Assembly (NCBI GenBank): GCA_013204595.1
Contig: JABMNK010000041.1
Coordinates: 1-54,243, forward strand
Direction: 5' to 3'
From: Flammeovirgaceae bacterium
GTDB taxonomy: Bacteria; Bacteroidota; Bacteroidia; Cytophagales; Cyclobacteriaceae
DNA length: 54,243 nucleotides
The translations under genes and the position numbers were made by a program. Below the pieces are notes generated by a model. The model did not search any database. It was not told where the DNA came from and saw only the letters and a list, made by a program, of their open reading frames with translations. Within the stretch, counting starts at the first letter, position 1. Every line of letters begins with the position of its first letter. Shown here piece after piece: positions 27,721 through 37,272 of this stretch.

Positions 27721-29523
27721 ATGGAGCATTTCCAATTCGATCGTGATTCGCTAAAGCACATCCCAAAAAACCCAGGAATATATAAATTTTTTGACCCTAC
27801 GGGCCTTTTATTGTACGTTGGCAAAGCAAAGAGCCTCAAAAATAGGATAGCCAGCTACTTTGCACAACAAAATCAACATTCCCGAAAAACTCAGAAACTC
27901 GTAAGCGAAATCAAGACAATTGAGGTTACAGTTGTTGATTCAGAGTTCGATGCCCTCCTTTTAGAAAATAACCTAATCAAAGAAAACCAGCCAAAATACA
28001 ACATCCTTCTTAAGGATGATAAAACCTTTCCCTTCCTGGTGGTAACTGCTGAGCGTTTTCCAAAAATATACAGCACACGAAAGATCAACAAAAATCAAGG
28101 AACTCACTTCGGACCGTATACCAGTACGAGAGCTATGAACAACGCCCTTGAACTGGTTCGAAAACTATATCACATAAGAACGTGCAACCTAAATCTTAGC
28201 CTGGACAATATTGCTCAAAAAAAATTCAAGGTGTGTCTAGAATATCACATAGGTAATTGTCTAGGGCCCTGCGAAGACTTTCAAAGCGAAGAAGACTATC
28301 TGGATGATATTCAGCAGGTAAAACTAATACTTAAAGGCAATCTCCAACCCATAAAAATACTATTGAAAGAAAAAATGATGGCAACAGCCGAAAAACTACA
28401 CTTCGAACAGGCTGGCCAAATAAAAGATAAACTAGCCTTATTAGAAACCTTTCATTCAAAATCACTTATTGTAAACCATTCCCAAATAGATATAGATGTG
28501 GTTACTATAATTTATGGCGACCAAACTTCCTACCTCAATTATATGAAGGTTGAACTCGGTATGATTCGTGCCTCAGAGACCGTCTTGGTAAAAACCAAAT
28601 TAAACGAAACATCCCAAGAAATTTTAGAATACGCAGTACCTATTTTACGGACTAAATTTGATAGCCATAATTCAACGATACTCAGCAACACAAGTTTTGA
28701 ATTAACCCCCGTTGACATCGTACTTCCCCAGATTGGCGATAAGAAAAAATTAATTGATTTGTCTTTAAAAAACGCACTACTCTACAAGCATGAACAACTA
28801 AAGCACAAAGAGAAAATAGCAGACCAATCGGATAGAATCCTCGTGACCCTACAACAAGATCTCCGCTTAAAAAGTATTCCAAGAATTATTGAGTGTTTTG
28901 ACAACTCTAATATTCAAGGAACCAATCCAGTAGCGAGCATGGTATATTTCAAAAATGGAAAACCGCTCAAGCAGCAGTATCGACACTACAACATTAAAAC
29001 TGTCATCGGTCCCGATGATTTTGCATCAATGAAAGAAATTGTATATCGACGATACAACAAATTGATATTAGAAAAGAAGATGTTCCCAGATTTGATAGTC
29101 ATCGATGGCGGTAAAGGTCAATTAAGTGCATCCTGCGAAGCATTGAAGACACTAGGCATTTATGGAAAGATTCCAATTATTGGAATCGCTAAAAGATTGG
29201 AAGAACTCTATTTTCCTGACGATTCAGTACCGCTTTATATAAACAAAAAATCCGAATCACTTAAACTATTGCAACTCATAAGGGATGAGGCTCATCGATT
29301 TGCCATTAGCTTTCATAGAGACAAGAGATCTGCGCAATCTACTATTTCGGTATTGGATGAGATCCCTGGTATAGGCGAAAAAACACGGAATAAACTTTTA
29401 AATACTTACAAAACCATCGCAAACATTAAAAAACTAGACACGGAGACACTTGCGCTACTTATTGGGAACAAAACTGCCGAGAGGGTAATTGAGCATCTTA
29501 AAAAAAAGATACTTAATCGGTAA
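27721..29523 (+). CDS. uvrC: Excinuclease ABC subunit C
   Basis: A 600-residue nucleotide excision repair nuclease that cuts on both sides of a UvrB-bound lesion. N-terminal GIY-YIG domain (NPGIYKFFDPTGLLLYVGKAK), Cys-containing linker (CLEYHIGNCLGPCE), UvrB-interacting helix pair (about 205-240), RNase H-like 3' nuclease domain (IECFDNSNIQGTNPVASMV; LIVIDGGKGQL) and C-terminal helix-hairpin-helix (LDEIPGIGEKTRNKLL). It begins at the base after the PBP1A stop and converges with gldN, 24 bases apart. uvrA is in the same window at 40181. Confidence 0.97.
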   Translation: MEHFQFDRDSLKHIPKNPGIYKFFDPTGLLLYVGKAKSLKNRIASYFAQQNQHSRKTQKLVSEIKTIEVTVVDSEFDALLLENNLIKENQPKYNILLKDDKTFPFLVVTAERFPKIYSTRKINKNQGTHFGPYTSTRAMNNALELVRKLYHIRTCNLNLSLDNIAQKKFKVCLEYHIGNCLGPCEDFQSEEDYLDDIQQVKLILKGNLQPIKILLKEKMMATAEKLHFEQAGQIKDKLALLETFHSKSLIVNHSQIDIDVVTIIYGDQTSYLNYMKVELGMIRASETVLVKTKLNETSQEILEYAVPILRTKFDSHNSTILSNTSFELTPVDIVLPQIGDKKKLIDLSLKNALLYKHEQLKHKEKIADQSDRILVTLQQDLRLKSIPRIIECFDNSNIQGTNPVASMVYFKNGKPLKQQYRHYNIKTVIGPDDFASMKEIVYRRYNKLILEKKMFPDLIVIDGGKGQLSASCEALKTLGIYGKIPIIGIAKRLEELYFPDDSVPLYINKKSESLKLLQLIRDEAHRFAISFHRDKRSAQSTISVLDEIPGIGEKTRNKLLNTYKTIANIKKLDTETLALLIGNKTAERVIEHLKKKILNR

Positions 29524-29547
29524 CCGAATATTTAAAGAGTAATTAAA

Positions 29548-30381
29548 TTAATTTTCCCAAAGATTACTTTCATACTCCATCAGCTCCATTTCGAGTCGCT
29601 GTTGAATGATCATTGCATTCAATGGATTTGCATTGATTTCATCTCCATATTTCTGTCTAATGTCTAAATTCTCGGAGTTTGAAACACCTACTATTGGCGC
29701 ACTAAATAATCTTAGTTCAAAAGCATCTGCCATATTCATATGCGCGCCCTCATTCTGTTCATTAAACCATTTTGCCACATCCTGATATGGGCCTCTTAAC
29801 AGTGCCATCACATCATCATACCTGAAACTAGCAATCTTCTTTTCAAAGTTTATATCATAGTTTGGATTTGTAGGAATGTACAAGGTTAGTGACCTAATGT
29901 AATAATACATTCGAGATCTATTACGATCAAAAATCATATCCTCCTTGATGTAAAGTTTATTAAATTCACTTGGGTCAATATCAACAAAGTTATCCGCCGC
30001 GGCCGCCTCATCGGTGGACGTATCATCTCCAAAGCCACCTCCAAAACCACCTCCAAAACCACCATCATCTGGAAGTTTAAACTGAGTGGCTTCCAAAAAA
30101 GCCTGATCCGTCATTAGATTAATACACGAGTCCGTTTTATAGGGCTTTAATAGTCCTTCTTTGACCGCTCTTATCAACAAAACATGAAGTTCAGAATTTT
30201 TAGATATAAAAGATTTATTCTGCTTTTCTAACAAGTTCATCCTACGCGTAATCGTCTTTCTAAACATTACGTATTCGGGATATACCTCAGGCTTGATTAT
30301 CTCACTAGCAGCAGGTTGTTGGGCCATTATTTCAGAAGCCCCTCCCACAATCAAAAAAACATAAATAAATAGTATTCTCAT
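29548..30381 (-). CDS. gldN: Type IX secretion/gliding protein GldN (PorN)
   Basis: A 277-residue periplasmic protein that forms the type IX ring with GldK. Signal peptide MRILFIYVFLIVGGASEIMAQ. The conserved core includes YPEYVMFRKTITRRMNLLEKQN (in part: FRKTITRRMNLLEKQN), a segment before FDRNRSRMYYYIRSLTLY, and FEKKIASFRYDDVMALL. An insertion of Gly-Phe-rich repeats (GGFGGGFGGGFGDD) followed by an acidic, Ala-rich stretch lies at about 105-135 and looks like a short-repeat expansion. Last gene of the porP-gldKLMN cluster, 18 bases after gldM. Confidence 0.94.
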   Translation of the reverse strand: MRILFIYVFLIVGGASEIMAQQPAASEIIKPEVYPEYVMFRKTITRRMNLLEKQNKSFISKNSELHVLLIRAVKEGLLKPYKTDSCINLMTDQAFLEATQFKLPDDGGFGGGFGGGFGDDTSTDEAAAADNFVDIDPSEFNKLYIKEDMIFDRNRSRMYYYIRSLTLYIPTNPNYDINFEKKIASFRYDDVMALLRGPYQDVAKWFNEQNEGAHMNMADAFELRLFSAPIVGVSNSENLDIRQKYGDEINANPLNAMIIQQRLEMELMEYESNLWEN

Positions 30382-30399
30382 TTTAACTTCAATTAAACT

Positions 30400-32040
30400 T
30401 TAGTTGAAAGGTATTGACATACTACGATTATAAGATGGGAAATTTTCCACATCACCTTTAAAGTTTTGCCTTTTTACTTCCTTGAACTCTAAAACCAATA
30501 CGTCTCCCTTCCTGGCCGCAGAAGCTATCGCTGAAAGATCGATATTACCATTTCCCTTGACCTGCTGTCTCCCTATGCCACCACTTACTAAGGTAGCTAT
30601 GACCTGAGAAACTTGGAATTTGGCGTCATCAGGTAAAAACTCTGCAAAGCCCGCCTCTGGTATCGGCCTTAACGATAATCTCGGGGTCTTCGGAGAAATT
30701 CCCTTGGTAATGTCTACCTCCCCTCGATCGGTAAACGCCTTGATTTCAACAGCTGGTATTGGTCGCACAGCAAACGCCCTAGTTCCAATTTTATTGCCAT
30801 TACTTGAAACCGTTAACGAAACTTCTTTGCTATTTGGTACAATTGTCACAAGACCTAACGTGGCGCCCTTGATAGCTAGCCCACCTGCCGCAGTGAATGT
30901 TGGATTATAGGTTGTTCCTAAAGCCGGTACTTGAACATCTAACTTGTTTCCACAATTTAAATAGAGTGCATTTACCGACTGTGACTGAATCTGAATAACC
31001 GGCTTCATTACAAAATATTCTTCTATACTCGAATAAGTAGTATCACCTCCTCCTGGCAAAGGGACTGTAATGGACGCCTCGAAAGTCTGGCGAGATTCCA
31101 TCTCCTTTTCACCAAAATTAGCACTAGCTATAAATTCAATAAAGCCTTTACCTGATTCAACTCTCACTTCTCTGCCGTTGTAAGTCATCGTTGGGACCAT
31201 CGCTGACGCCGAGGCGGCGATAAACATTTCAGCCTTATATGGTGTGCCAGCAGCAACATATTTAGATTCAGGACGTACCATGGCCACAATTTTATCAAAA
31301 CTAATGTCACCGGCCCCCACTCTTCCGGACAAATAACTCATTGCCCGCGTCTCATAACTTAAAACCCTTGATTGAAATTCACTTGCAGTAGCCAAACAAG
31401 CTGGTGTCGGAGAGTCTTCAAATGCCAATTGGGCAAAAATCTTTCCTTGCTGATTTGGATCTTGGTTGTAAATAGGATCATCAATGGCATCCACGGCTAT
31501 AGGCTTATATTTTGCAAGCTCTGACTCATCAGAACTAAATTGTGCGATGATTGCTTTAAGCTCTAATGAATAGGTATTCAGCAGTTCTTTCAATTCTTCC
31601 CCTTTGCCCGTACCTCCCTCTTCAATAGGCATCATAAAATGTCCCACCTTACTATAATCCGTCTTGCCCATCAAATTCTTTGCATCTCCGACGTACGCAG
31701 GCTCATATTCAATATAACCCCCAGTAATAGCGATCATAGTATCCTTCAACTGATTCACTTTCTCCATTGTCGCACTTGCCAAATCGTGAACACTCTTTGC
31801 TGCATCCACAACAGCCATGTCCGATTCTCTATTTCCCGTTTCGTCTACCGTCTTGATGATACTTTCAAGCAACTGGACGTTTCTTTCCTTTGTTTCAAAA
31901 TTGGCACTCACCAAACTTTCATTAATAAAGACGAATTTATCTATGATGGTATTACTAACGTTCAGCGCCAACAAGGCAGTGAGCACTAAATACATCATGC
32001 CCACCATTTTTTGACGTCCCGTTTCTTTGCCTCCTGACAT
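30400..32040 (-). CDS. gldM: Type IX secretion/gliding motor protein GldM (PorM)
   Basis: A 546-residue inner-membrane protein with one N-terminal helix (KMVGMMYLVLTALLALNVS, about 11-29) and a long periplasmic part of four beta-rich domains that spans to the GldKN ring. With GldL it forms the proton-driven rotary motor of type IX secretion and gliding. Family landmarks are the ETGRQKMVGMMYLVLTAL opening and the GGGDTTYSSIEEYFVMKP region. 44 bases after gldL. Length (about 510-550) is typical. Confidence 0.96.
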   Translation of the reverse strand: MSGGKETGRQKMVGMMYLVLTALLALNVSNTIIDKFVFINESLVSANFETKERNVQLLESIIKTVDETGNRESDMAVVDAAKSVHDLASATMEKVNQLKDTMIAITGGYIEYEPAYVGDAKNLMGKTDYSKVGHFMMPIEEGGTGKGEELKELLNTYSLELKAIIAQFSSDESELAKYKPIAVDAIDDPIYNQDPNQQGKIFAQLAFEDSPTPACLATASEFQSRVLSYETRAMSYLSGRVGAGDISFDKIVAMVRPESKYVAAGTPYKAEMFIAASASAMVPTMTYNGREVRVESGKGFIEFIASANFGEKEMESRQTFEASITVPLPGGGDTTYSSIEEYFVMKPVIQIQSQSVNALYLNCGNKLDVQVPALGTTYNPTFTAAGGLAIKGATLGLVTIVPNSKEVSLTVSSNGNKIGTRAFAVRPIPAVEIKAFTDRGEVDITKGISPKTPRLSLRPIPEAGFAEFLPDDAKFQVSQVIATLVSGGIGRQQVKGNGNIDLSAIASAARKGDVLVLEFKEVKRQNFKGDVENFPSYNRSMSIPFN

Positions 32041-32084
32041 AACTTATCTTTTTAATTTATGAGTTAATTTTAGATAAACCCTCA

Positions 32085-32891
32085 TTAACTTTTCATTGCC
32101 GTCAACATTCCACCATACACCTTATTTAGATTTGCAACATTGCTAGTTAGCTGATTAAGCTCAAGTTGAAATGCAGCAGTTTCCTTTCCTGCCTCAACCA
32201 TACTTCCAAGGGCATCTGTGACATTAGAGTAAAATTGATTCAATGCTTTGGTATGGCTGTGAGAATCTTGAAGCTCCATTTCATAAAGAGCATTCAATGC
32301 TCCCAGACTTTTGGTGACTGTCTGTACCTGCGACTGATAATCTTGGGCTCCCTTCGAAGCCTCTGCCATCGATCCTATGGCTTGCATAGATATTCCGTAT
32401 GCTTTATTCATTTCGAGAAGCGTTTTGGAAGCTGATCTCATGTTATCCGCATATTCATTAGTGGCAAGAGCTGCATCACCTAATTTTGACATTTTACTGG
32501 CCGAATCAGCCAAATTTCGAATGCCATCTCCCAATCCTTTCAATAAGTCTGGACCTATTTTCGCATCTTCCATCATTTTATCCATTTGACCTGCCACTCC
32601 AGTAGCTGCTGGACCCGAATGTCTTACCGGAGCCGCTGACGGTCCGTCATAATCTAGGCTCAATTCTGGATAAACTTTGGACCAATCTGGTTCTGGATGA
32701 GGTGGCTCGAAGGCACTTAGAAAGAAAATTATAGCTTCAACTGTCAACCCTATTCCAAGCATAAGGGACGAACCTGGAAGGTGAAGAATTTTGAACATCG
32801 CTCCTACAATTACTACTGAAGCTCCAATACCATAAACCTTAGGCATAATGGTTGCAAATAATAACTCCTGAAATCCACCTTTCTGACTCAT
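32085..32891 (-). CDS. gldL: Type IX secretion/gliding motor protein GldL (PorL)
   Basis: A 268-residue inner-membrane stator subunit. Two membrane helices (about 14-33 and 40-60), the second with Glu52 in GLTVEAIIFFLSAFEP, at the place of the Glu shown to be needed for proton flow in other GldL proteins. A long cytoplasmic helical domain follows (about 100-265). Five GldL surround two GldM helices in known structures. Located 29 bases downstream of gldK and upstream of gldM. Confidence 0.96.
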   Translation of the reverse strand: MSQKGGFQELLFATIMPKVYGIGASVVIVGAMFKILHLPGSSLMLGIGLTVEAIIFFLSAFEPPHPEPDWSKVYPELSLDYDGPSAAPVRHSGPAATGVAGQMDKMMEDAKIGPDLLKGLGDGIRNLADSASKMSKLGDAALATNEYADNMRSASKTLLEMNKAYGISMQAIGSMAEASKGAQDYQSQVQTVTKSLGALNALYEMELQDSHSHTKALNQFYSNVTDALGSMVEAGKETAAFQLELNQLTSNVANLNKVYGGMLTAMKS

Positions 32892-32920
32892 TTTTTTTGT
32901 TATTTTGGTTGTAAAATTAA

Positions 32921-33961
32921 TTAAAAATCAAATGCTTGAGTAGACCTTCCTAAATAAGTCATAGCACATCTAAATCCAATAGAAGACCTAGCCGTATCCT
33001 TGTGTTCGTAAGCCCTCGTACCTGTTTCAACATAGTAAGCAATATCCTTCCAAGATCCTCCTCGTATTAACTTTTCATCAATCCGCTCATCATAATAAGT
33101 GGGATTTAAATCCCAAACTAAAGGAACCGAAGACGGATTATATGAATCCTCACACCACTCTGCTACATTTCCAGCCATATCATAAAGACCATAATCATTG
33201 GCAAAAAATGTAGCCGTCGGCGCAGCATAGGCAAATCCATCATCAAAATAATTGCCCCTTCCTGGCTTGAAATTAGCCAACAAACAACCTTTTGAATTCC
33301 TTGTATATGGATTCCCCCAGGGATACTTAACCATGTCTCTACCACCTCTTGCTGCATATTCCCACTCAGCCTCTGAGGGCAATCTAAAAGCAGGCATCAT
33401 AGGCAATCCTTGCTCTTCTCTGTATGTGTTAAGATAGTTGGTCCTCCACTCACAAAAATATCTGGCCGCGTTCCAATTAACGCCAACTACAGGGTAATCA
33501 TCAAACGCAGGATGAGACCAATAATAAACCATCATAGGATCCCCCATATGGTGCGTAAAATCTCTAGTCCAAACTGTTGTATCCGGCATGACCTCATCCA
33601 AAGAAATGCCCTCTGGAAGGCTCTCCTCGGAACCTTCTGCAAGACTTTCCGTCATTTGTCTGTATTCATTATTAGTGATTTCAGTGTCATCCATAAAAAA
33701 TGCACTAATGGTCACCTGTTTGTTGAAGTTGATTTGTGTTGCTGCGACGTCTTGGTCAGCTTGTCCCATATGAAAGGTCCCTGCTCTAATTGACATCATT
33801 CCAAATGGACGAGTCATTTCCCATCCCTGTCGATCCGGAACTCCGTAAACCTCTCCTCGATCCTTTGATGATCCTCCCCCAAACAATCCACAACTAGCAA
33901 ACATTACTAAAATTAACAACAGCTGTATTGCAGAAAAAAAATTTCTTGTTTTAGAATTCAT
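32921..33961 (-). CDS. gldK: Type IX secretion/gliding lipoprotein GldK (PorK)
   Basis: A 346-residue outer-membrane lipoprotein that forms the periplasmic ring with GldN. I chose ATG 33961, which gives a lipoprotein signal ending LVMFASC with lipidated Cys24; the open frame runs further upstream to 34033, but that adds charged residues before the signal. The body is a formylglycine-generating-enzyme-like (sulfatase-modifying) fold: FRLPSEAEWEYAARGG, YDMAGNVAEWCEDSY, RGGSWKD and IGFRCAM. No catalytic role is expected in GldK. 152 bases separate its start from the PorP/SprF gene. Confidence 0.95.
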   Translation of the reverse strand: MNSKTRNFFSAIQLLLILVMFASCGLFGGGSSKDRGEVYGVPDRQGWEMTRPFGMMSIRAGTFHMGQADQDVAATQINFNKQVTISAFFMDDTEITNNEYRQMTESLAEGSEESLPEGISLDEVMPDTTVWTRDFTHHMGDPMMVYYWSHPAFDDYPVVGVNWNAARYFCEWRTNYLNTYREEQGLPMMPAFRLPSEAEWEYAARGGRDMVKYPWGNPYTRNSKGCLLANFKPGRGNYFDDGFAYAAPTATFFANDYGLYDMAGNVAEWCEDSYNPSSVPLVWDLNPTYYDERIDEKLIRGGSWKDIAYYVETGTRAYEHKDTARSSIGFRCAMTYLGRSTQAFDF

Positions 33962-34113
33962 AAAAACTACTTTAAAACTGCAATTGATTTGATTAAAAAA
34001 ACCAAATATCAATTTTTTAAATTTGCTATTCACGCCTTAAATATAAACGGTTTATAAATTAGTCACCAAAAATTCCGACTGAATAATGGAAATGATTACC
34101 AAACTTTTCTTAA

Positions 34114-35079
34114 TTAATTTATAAATCTCGGTGTTTTCACCTTCTTCTTACCTCCAAAGGTAAAGTCTTTCAAATGATATTTAACGAAAATCTCATGCGA
34201 TGTTACCTCTTTTGCTTCTGAATTACTAGTGATGACATCCAACGCATATCCCAATTTTAAATTGATATCCTTTATTAAACTAAATCCAACCATTAAAACT
34301 ATGGCTTCAGACCATCTATAGGAAGTCCCTAACCAAAGTTTAGATTGATAGTAAGCAATGAAACCCAAATCAACACTATGGGAGGTTAAGTCAGTTCGAA
34401 CAGATGCGTTTGGCCGGACCTCTAGTCCCTCCCCGAACACCTTAGAAATCCCTGCGTTAAGTGTATAATTGGCTACTGCACGATTATTTGATCCTTCCAA
34501 TCCGAAATCAAAACGCGGCTGAAGAAGATTATTGATTCCCAATCCGACAAAGGATCGGTTTGGAAAGAAGTACAAGGCTCCTAGTCCCAGATTCAATAAG
34601 GTTTGTGTTTCCTTGGTTCCGACATTAAAGGGATCACTGGGGTCATTGAACCGAAGTTCATTAAAATTTTGAGTCCGAGAAATTATCCCCGGCATTAAAC
34701 CAAGAGACAATTGAGATCTTTTAAAATCTAATTTGTACGAAAGCGGCATATTAAGCTTTAAGGTATTAACCGGGCCCAAAGATTCATTGGCAACGGACAG
34801 CCCTATCCCCGAAAATTTATTCATTACAGGAATCATCATGCTTAAAATTTGCGTTGAAGGAGCGCCTCCATTGCCATCAAACGACGTCTTATAACCAGTC
34901 CACTGACTCCTTAATTGGACTAAAACACTAGCTTCATTATCCAAGCCTACCCAAGCCGCGTTGTATAGCGAAGGATTTAAAATATTATAACTCAGAAATG
35001 AATCCCCTTGCGCCTTCAAGCTGGTAACCCCAAAAATAATCAAAATAACTAATGCTGCGCCCTTACTTTTTGTACTCAT
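34114..35079 (-). CDS. porP: PorP/SprF-family outer-membrane protein
   Basis: A 321-residue beta-barrel protein with signal peptide (AALVILIIFGVTSLKAQ) and the family opening SYNILNPSLYNAAWVGLDNE. PorP/SprF proteins act with type IX secretion, either as core components or in delivery of large adhesins such as SprB. Many paralogues occur per genome; the position directly before gldKLMN, as in the porPKLMN operon, supports the PorP assignment. A good promoter lies just upstream. Confidence 0.85.
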   Translation of the reverse strand: MSTKSKGAALVILIIFGVTSLKAQGDSFLSYNILNPSLYNAAWVGLDNEASVLVQLRSQWTGYKTSFDGNGGAPSTQILSMMIPVMNKFSGIGLSVANESLGPVNTLKLNMPLSYKLDFKRSQLSLGLMPGIISRTQNFNELRFNDPSDPFNVGTKETQTLLNLGLGALYFFPNRSFVGLGINNLLQPRFDFGLEGSNNRAVANYTLNAGISKVFGEGLEVRPNASVRTDLTSHSVDLGFIAYYQSKLWLGTSYRWSEAIVLMVGFSLIKDINLKLGYALDVITSNSEAKEVTSHEIFVKYHLKDFTFGGKKKVKTPRFIN

Positions 35080-35096
35080 GAATAGGTTATATAGGT

Positions 35097-35126
35097 CAAA
35101 CTTATTCCATTTTAAAAAACACTCAA
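35097..35126 (-). promoter_or_regulatory. Promoter of porP-gldKLMN
   Basis: On the minus strand: TTG at 35126-35124, a spacer of 19 bases, and TAAGTTTG at 35104-35097, matching TAnnTTTG. Same geometry as the tRNA-Phe promoter in this window. The porP ATG at 35079 would have a leader of only about 10 bases. Confidence 0.65.
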
Positions 35127-35169
35127 GATCTATTTTAACCTACTGGCATAGATCAATAAACAAGCACAG

Positions 35170-35946
35170 CTAATGATCATTTTTTTCATTCGCTTTTCGG
35201 ATGTAAAACTCCAACGCGCCGGTCATCGAAGGCGCATTGGGGAGCGGTGCCTGAATATCCAAAATCAAATTTGCATCCCATACTGCTTTGGCCGTAGTAG
35301 GACCAAACGCCGCAATTCTTGTATTATTTTGTTTAAACTCTGGAAAATTTTTGAACAGGGATTGAATTCCTGACGGACTATAAAAAGCAATGATATCATA
35401 ATTTACATCTGCGAGATCTGATAAATCACTTGAAACGGTCTCATAAATAACTACTTCTGAATGCTTTAAATCATTCACTTTTAAAAATTCTGGTATGTCA
35501 TCCTTCCTGATACGTGAACACGGAAAGAGATATTTCTCCGTTTTATGTTTTTTGATCAAATCCATCAAGTCTTTCGCGGTTCTTACCCCAGTGAAAATTT
35601 TTCGTTTCCTAACCACAATGTATTTCTGTAGATAATTGGCCGTCTGCTCTGAAATACAGAAATATTTCATATCGGTAGGTATTTCCACTTTCGTTTCACT
35701 GGCCAGCCTAAAAAAATGGTCAACAGCATTCCGACTAGTAAAGATAACTGCCGAATGATCAAGAATATTGATTTTTTGCCTTCTGAATTCTTTAGCATCA
35801 ATAGGGTCAATCTGAATGAATGGCCTAAAATCTATTTTCAAATTATATTTTTTTGCCAGGTCAAAATAAGGTGATTGATCTCCTTTTGGCTTTGGCTGAG
35901 AAACCAGAATTCTCGAAACCTTTATAATTCTTTTGTCGTCCTCCAA
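35170..35946 (-). CDS. hemD: Uroporphyrinogen-III synthase
   Basis: A 258-residue haem-pathway enzyme that closes hydroxymethylbilane to uroporphyrinogen III. Sequence is poorly conserved in this family, but the features fit: SRILVSQPKP at the start, AVIFTSRNAVDHFF, KYLFPCSRIRKDDIPEFL, YDIIAFYSPSGIQSLF and RIAAFGPTTAKAVWD. The start is a TTG at 35946; no ATG precedes the first strand. It follows the DUF4271 gene by 37 bases on the same strand. Confidence 0.88.
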   Translation of the reverse strand: MEDDKRIIKVSRILVSQPKPKGDQSPYFDLAKKYNLKIDFRPFIQIDPIDAKEFRRQKINILDHSAVIFTSRNAVDHFFRLASETKVEIPTDMKYFCISEQTANYLQKYIVVRKRKIFTGVRTAKDLMDLIKKHKTEKYLFPCSRIRKDDIPEFLKVNDLKHSEVVIYETVSSDLSDLADVNYDIIAFYSPSGIQSLFKNFPEFKQNNTRIAAFGPTTAKAVWDANLILDIQAPLPNAPSMTGALEFYIRKANEKNDH

Positions 35947-35983
35947 GATAAATTCAATATGAGATGATAAAAAATGATCAAAA

Positions 35984-37066
35984 CTATTTTAACAACGCCA
36001 AGGCAATTAAAAATGCCCCTATAAATTCGGTGCTGCAAAGATAAGCAATAATGCGCATTTTTCTAATACCTTTTACGGAGGCCATGTAAAGGAATAGATA
36101 GATGGAAAAAATACCTGCTGCCATGATGAAATAAAACCCCCAAACTTTAGCAAATGCTATTTGATCGTAATGGAAAATCCAAAAATTAATACTGACCATG
36201 GTTAAAAAGGCCAAAGAGATGATACTATAGAATTTTACGAAAGTGCCAAACTGGAATTGATAAAAAGACTTCAATTCATTGATTTCACTAAACACTATGG
36301 TGAGCAGATATTTTAATACTAAGAAGCAGAATAATATAAGAGTATAATAAAACCAACTACCCAAGCTTTCCTCGGTTTGGATTACCAAATGCTGCTTGTA
36401 GTCACATAAACACCAATAGCACAAACCTCCTAAGAACGATAAATAGATGCTATGAAATAAAGTTCTTGGGCCAAATTGAAATAAATTTTCATTTTCCGTC
36501 TCTCTTAACCCAAAGCCGAAACTCATTTTGAAAAGCGGTTCCGTGCTTACCATTTTATTTATGGCAATAAAGAGAAGCACGATCAAAGTAGCTATGATGA
36601 CGAAGTTGACCGATTCAGGTACCTGCTTCTCAACCATGGGTAGTTCCGTGGTTTCAAGTAAATTTTCAATACTAATGACAAAAGACCTCGGCGCAATAAA
36701 GGCGGCAGCTAATTCAACGAATTCCTGCTGTGATTGTACGACTAATTTTATCGAATCTGCCCGATGATTATAAATCTCTTCTCTATTAAGTGTTATAGAA
36801 TCTACCTTAGTTGCCCACAGCTTACCTGCTATCCAAATCGTGATGGGATCATTATTTCTAATCCAGAGTGATTGAAACTGATCCTCTTTGTATAGCAGCA
36901 GACTCCTCTCATAAAAGATCGTGTCTGATATGTGCCCCGTGTCTTGACGTGCCTCTGATCTAACGAATCTATTGGAAATGTCCTGAATTGAATCTAATCG
37001 GGTCACCCCAAAAAGTGAATTTGACGATAAATAAAATAACATAAAAATCGTGGCGAGTCGTTTCAA
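35984..37066 (-). CDS. DUF4271 membrane protein
   Basis: A 360-residue protein with a signal-like N-terminus (LATIFMLFYLSSNSLFG), a soluble part of about 140 residues, and about seven membrane helices from residue 153. The C-terminal half (FGPRTLFHSIYLSFLGG; LKYLLTIVFSEINELKSFYQFQ; FYFIMAAGIFSIYLFLYMASVKGIRKM, quoted in parts) fits the Bacteroidota DUF4271 family, of unknown function and often next to hemD. TTG start at 37066; an internal ATG at 37042 would cut into the hydrophobic core. Confidence 0.75.
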   Translation of the reverse strand: MKRLATIFMLFYLSSNSLFGVTRLDSIQDISNRFVRSEARQDTGHISDTIFYERSLLLYKEDQFQSLWIRNNDPITIWIAGKLWATKVDSITLNREEIYNHRADSIKLVVQSQQEFVELAAAFIAPRSFVISIENLLETTELPMVEKQVPESVNFVIIATLIVLLFIAINKMVSTEPLFKMSFGFGLRETENENLFQFGPRTLFHSIYLSFLGGLCYWCLCDYKQHLVIQTEESLGSWFYYTLILFCFLVLKYLLTIVFSEINELKSFYQFQFGTFVKFYSIISLAFLTMVSINFWIFHYDQIAFAKVWGFYFIMAAGIFSIYLFLYMASVKGIRKMRIIAYLCSTEFIGAFLIALALLK

Positions 37067-37248
37067 GTAATACTAAATTTAAAAAAATAGGTCGTAATCC
37101 TTTCGAGACTGATTTTCATCCTACAAAAATAATTCTAATTTGACCATTTATCGTGATTTTCAGATCTGTTCATCAAATGAGGGGGCATGAAAAGGATGTC
37201 TCCGTCTTAAATCTTTAAATAACCACTCATTATAACCATCAATAAGAT

Positions 37249-37256
37249 TATTTTTG
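37249..37256 (+). promoter_or_regulatory. -7 box for hemW
   Basis: TATTTTTG matches TAnnTTTG, 16 bases before the TTG start of hemW, leaving a very short leader. No TTG lies at the -33 distance. Confidence 0.45.
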
Positions 37257-37272
37257 CGCATACGCTCATCAT

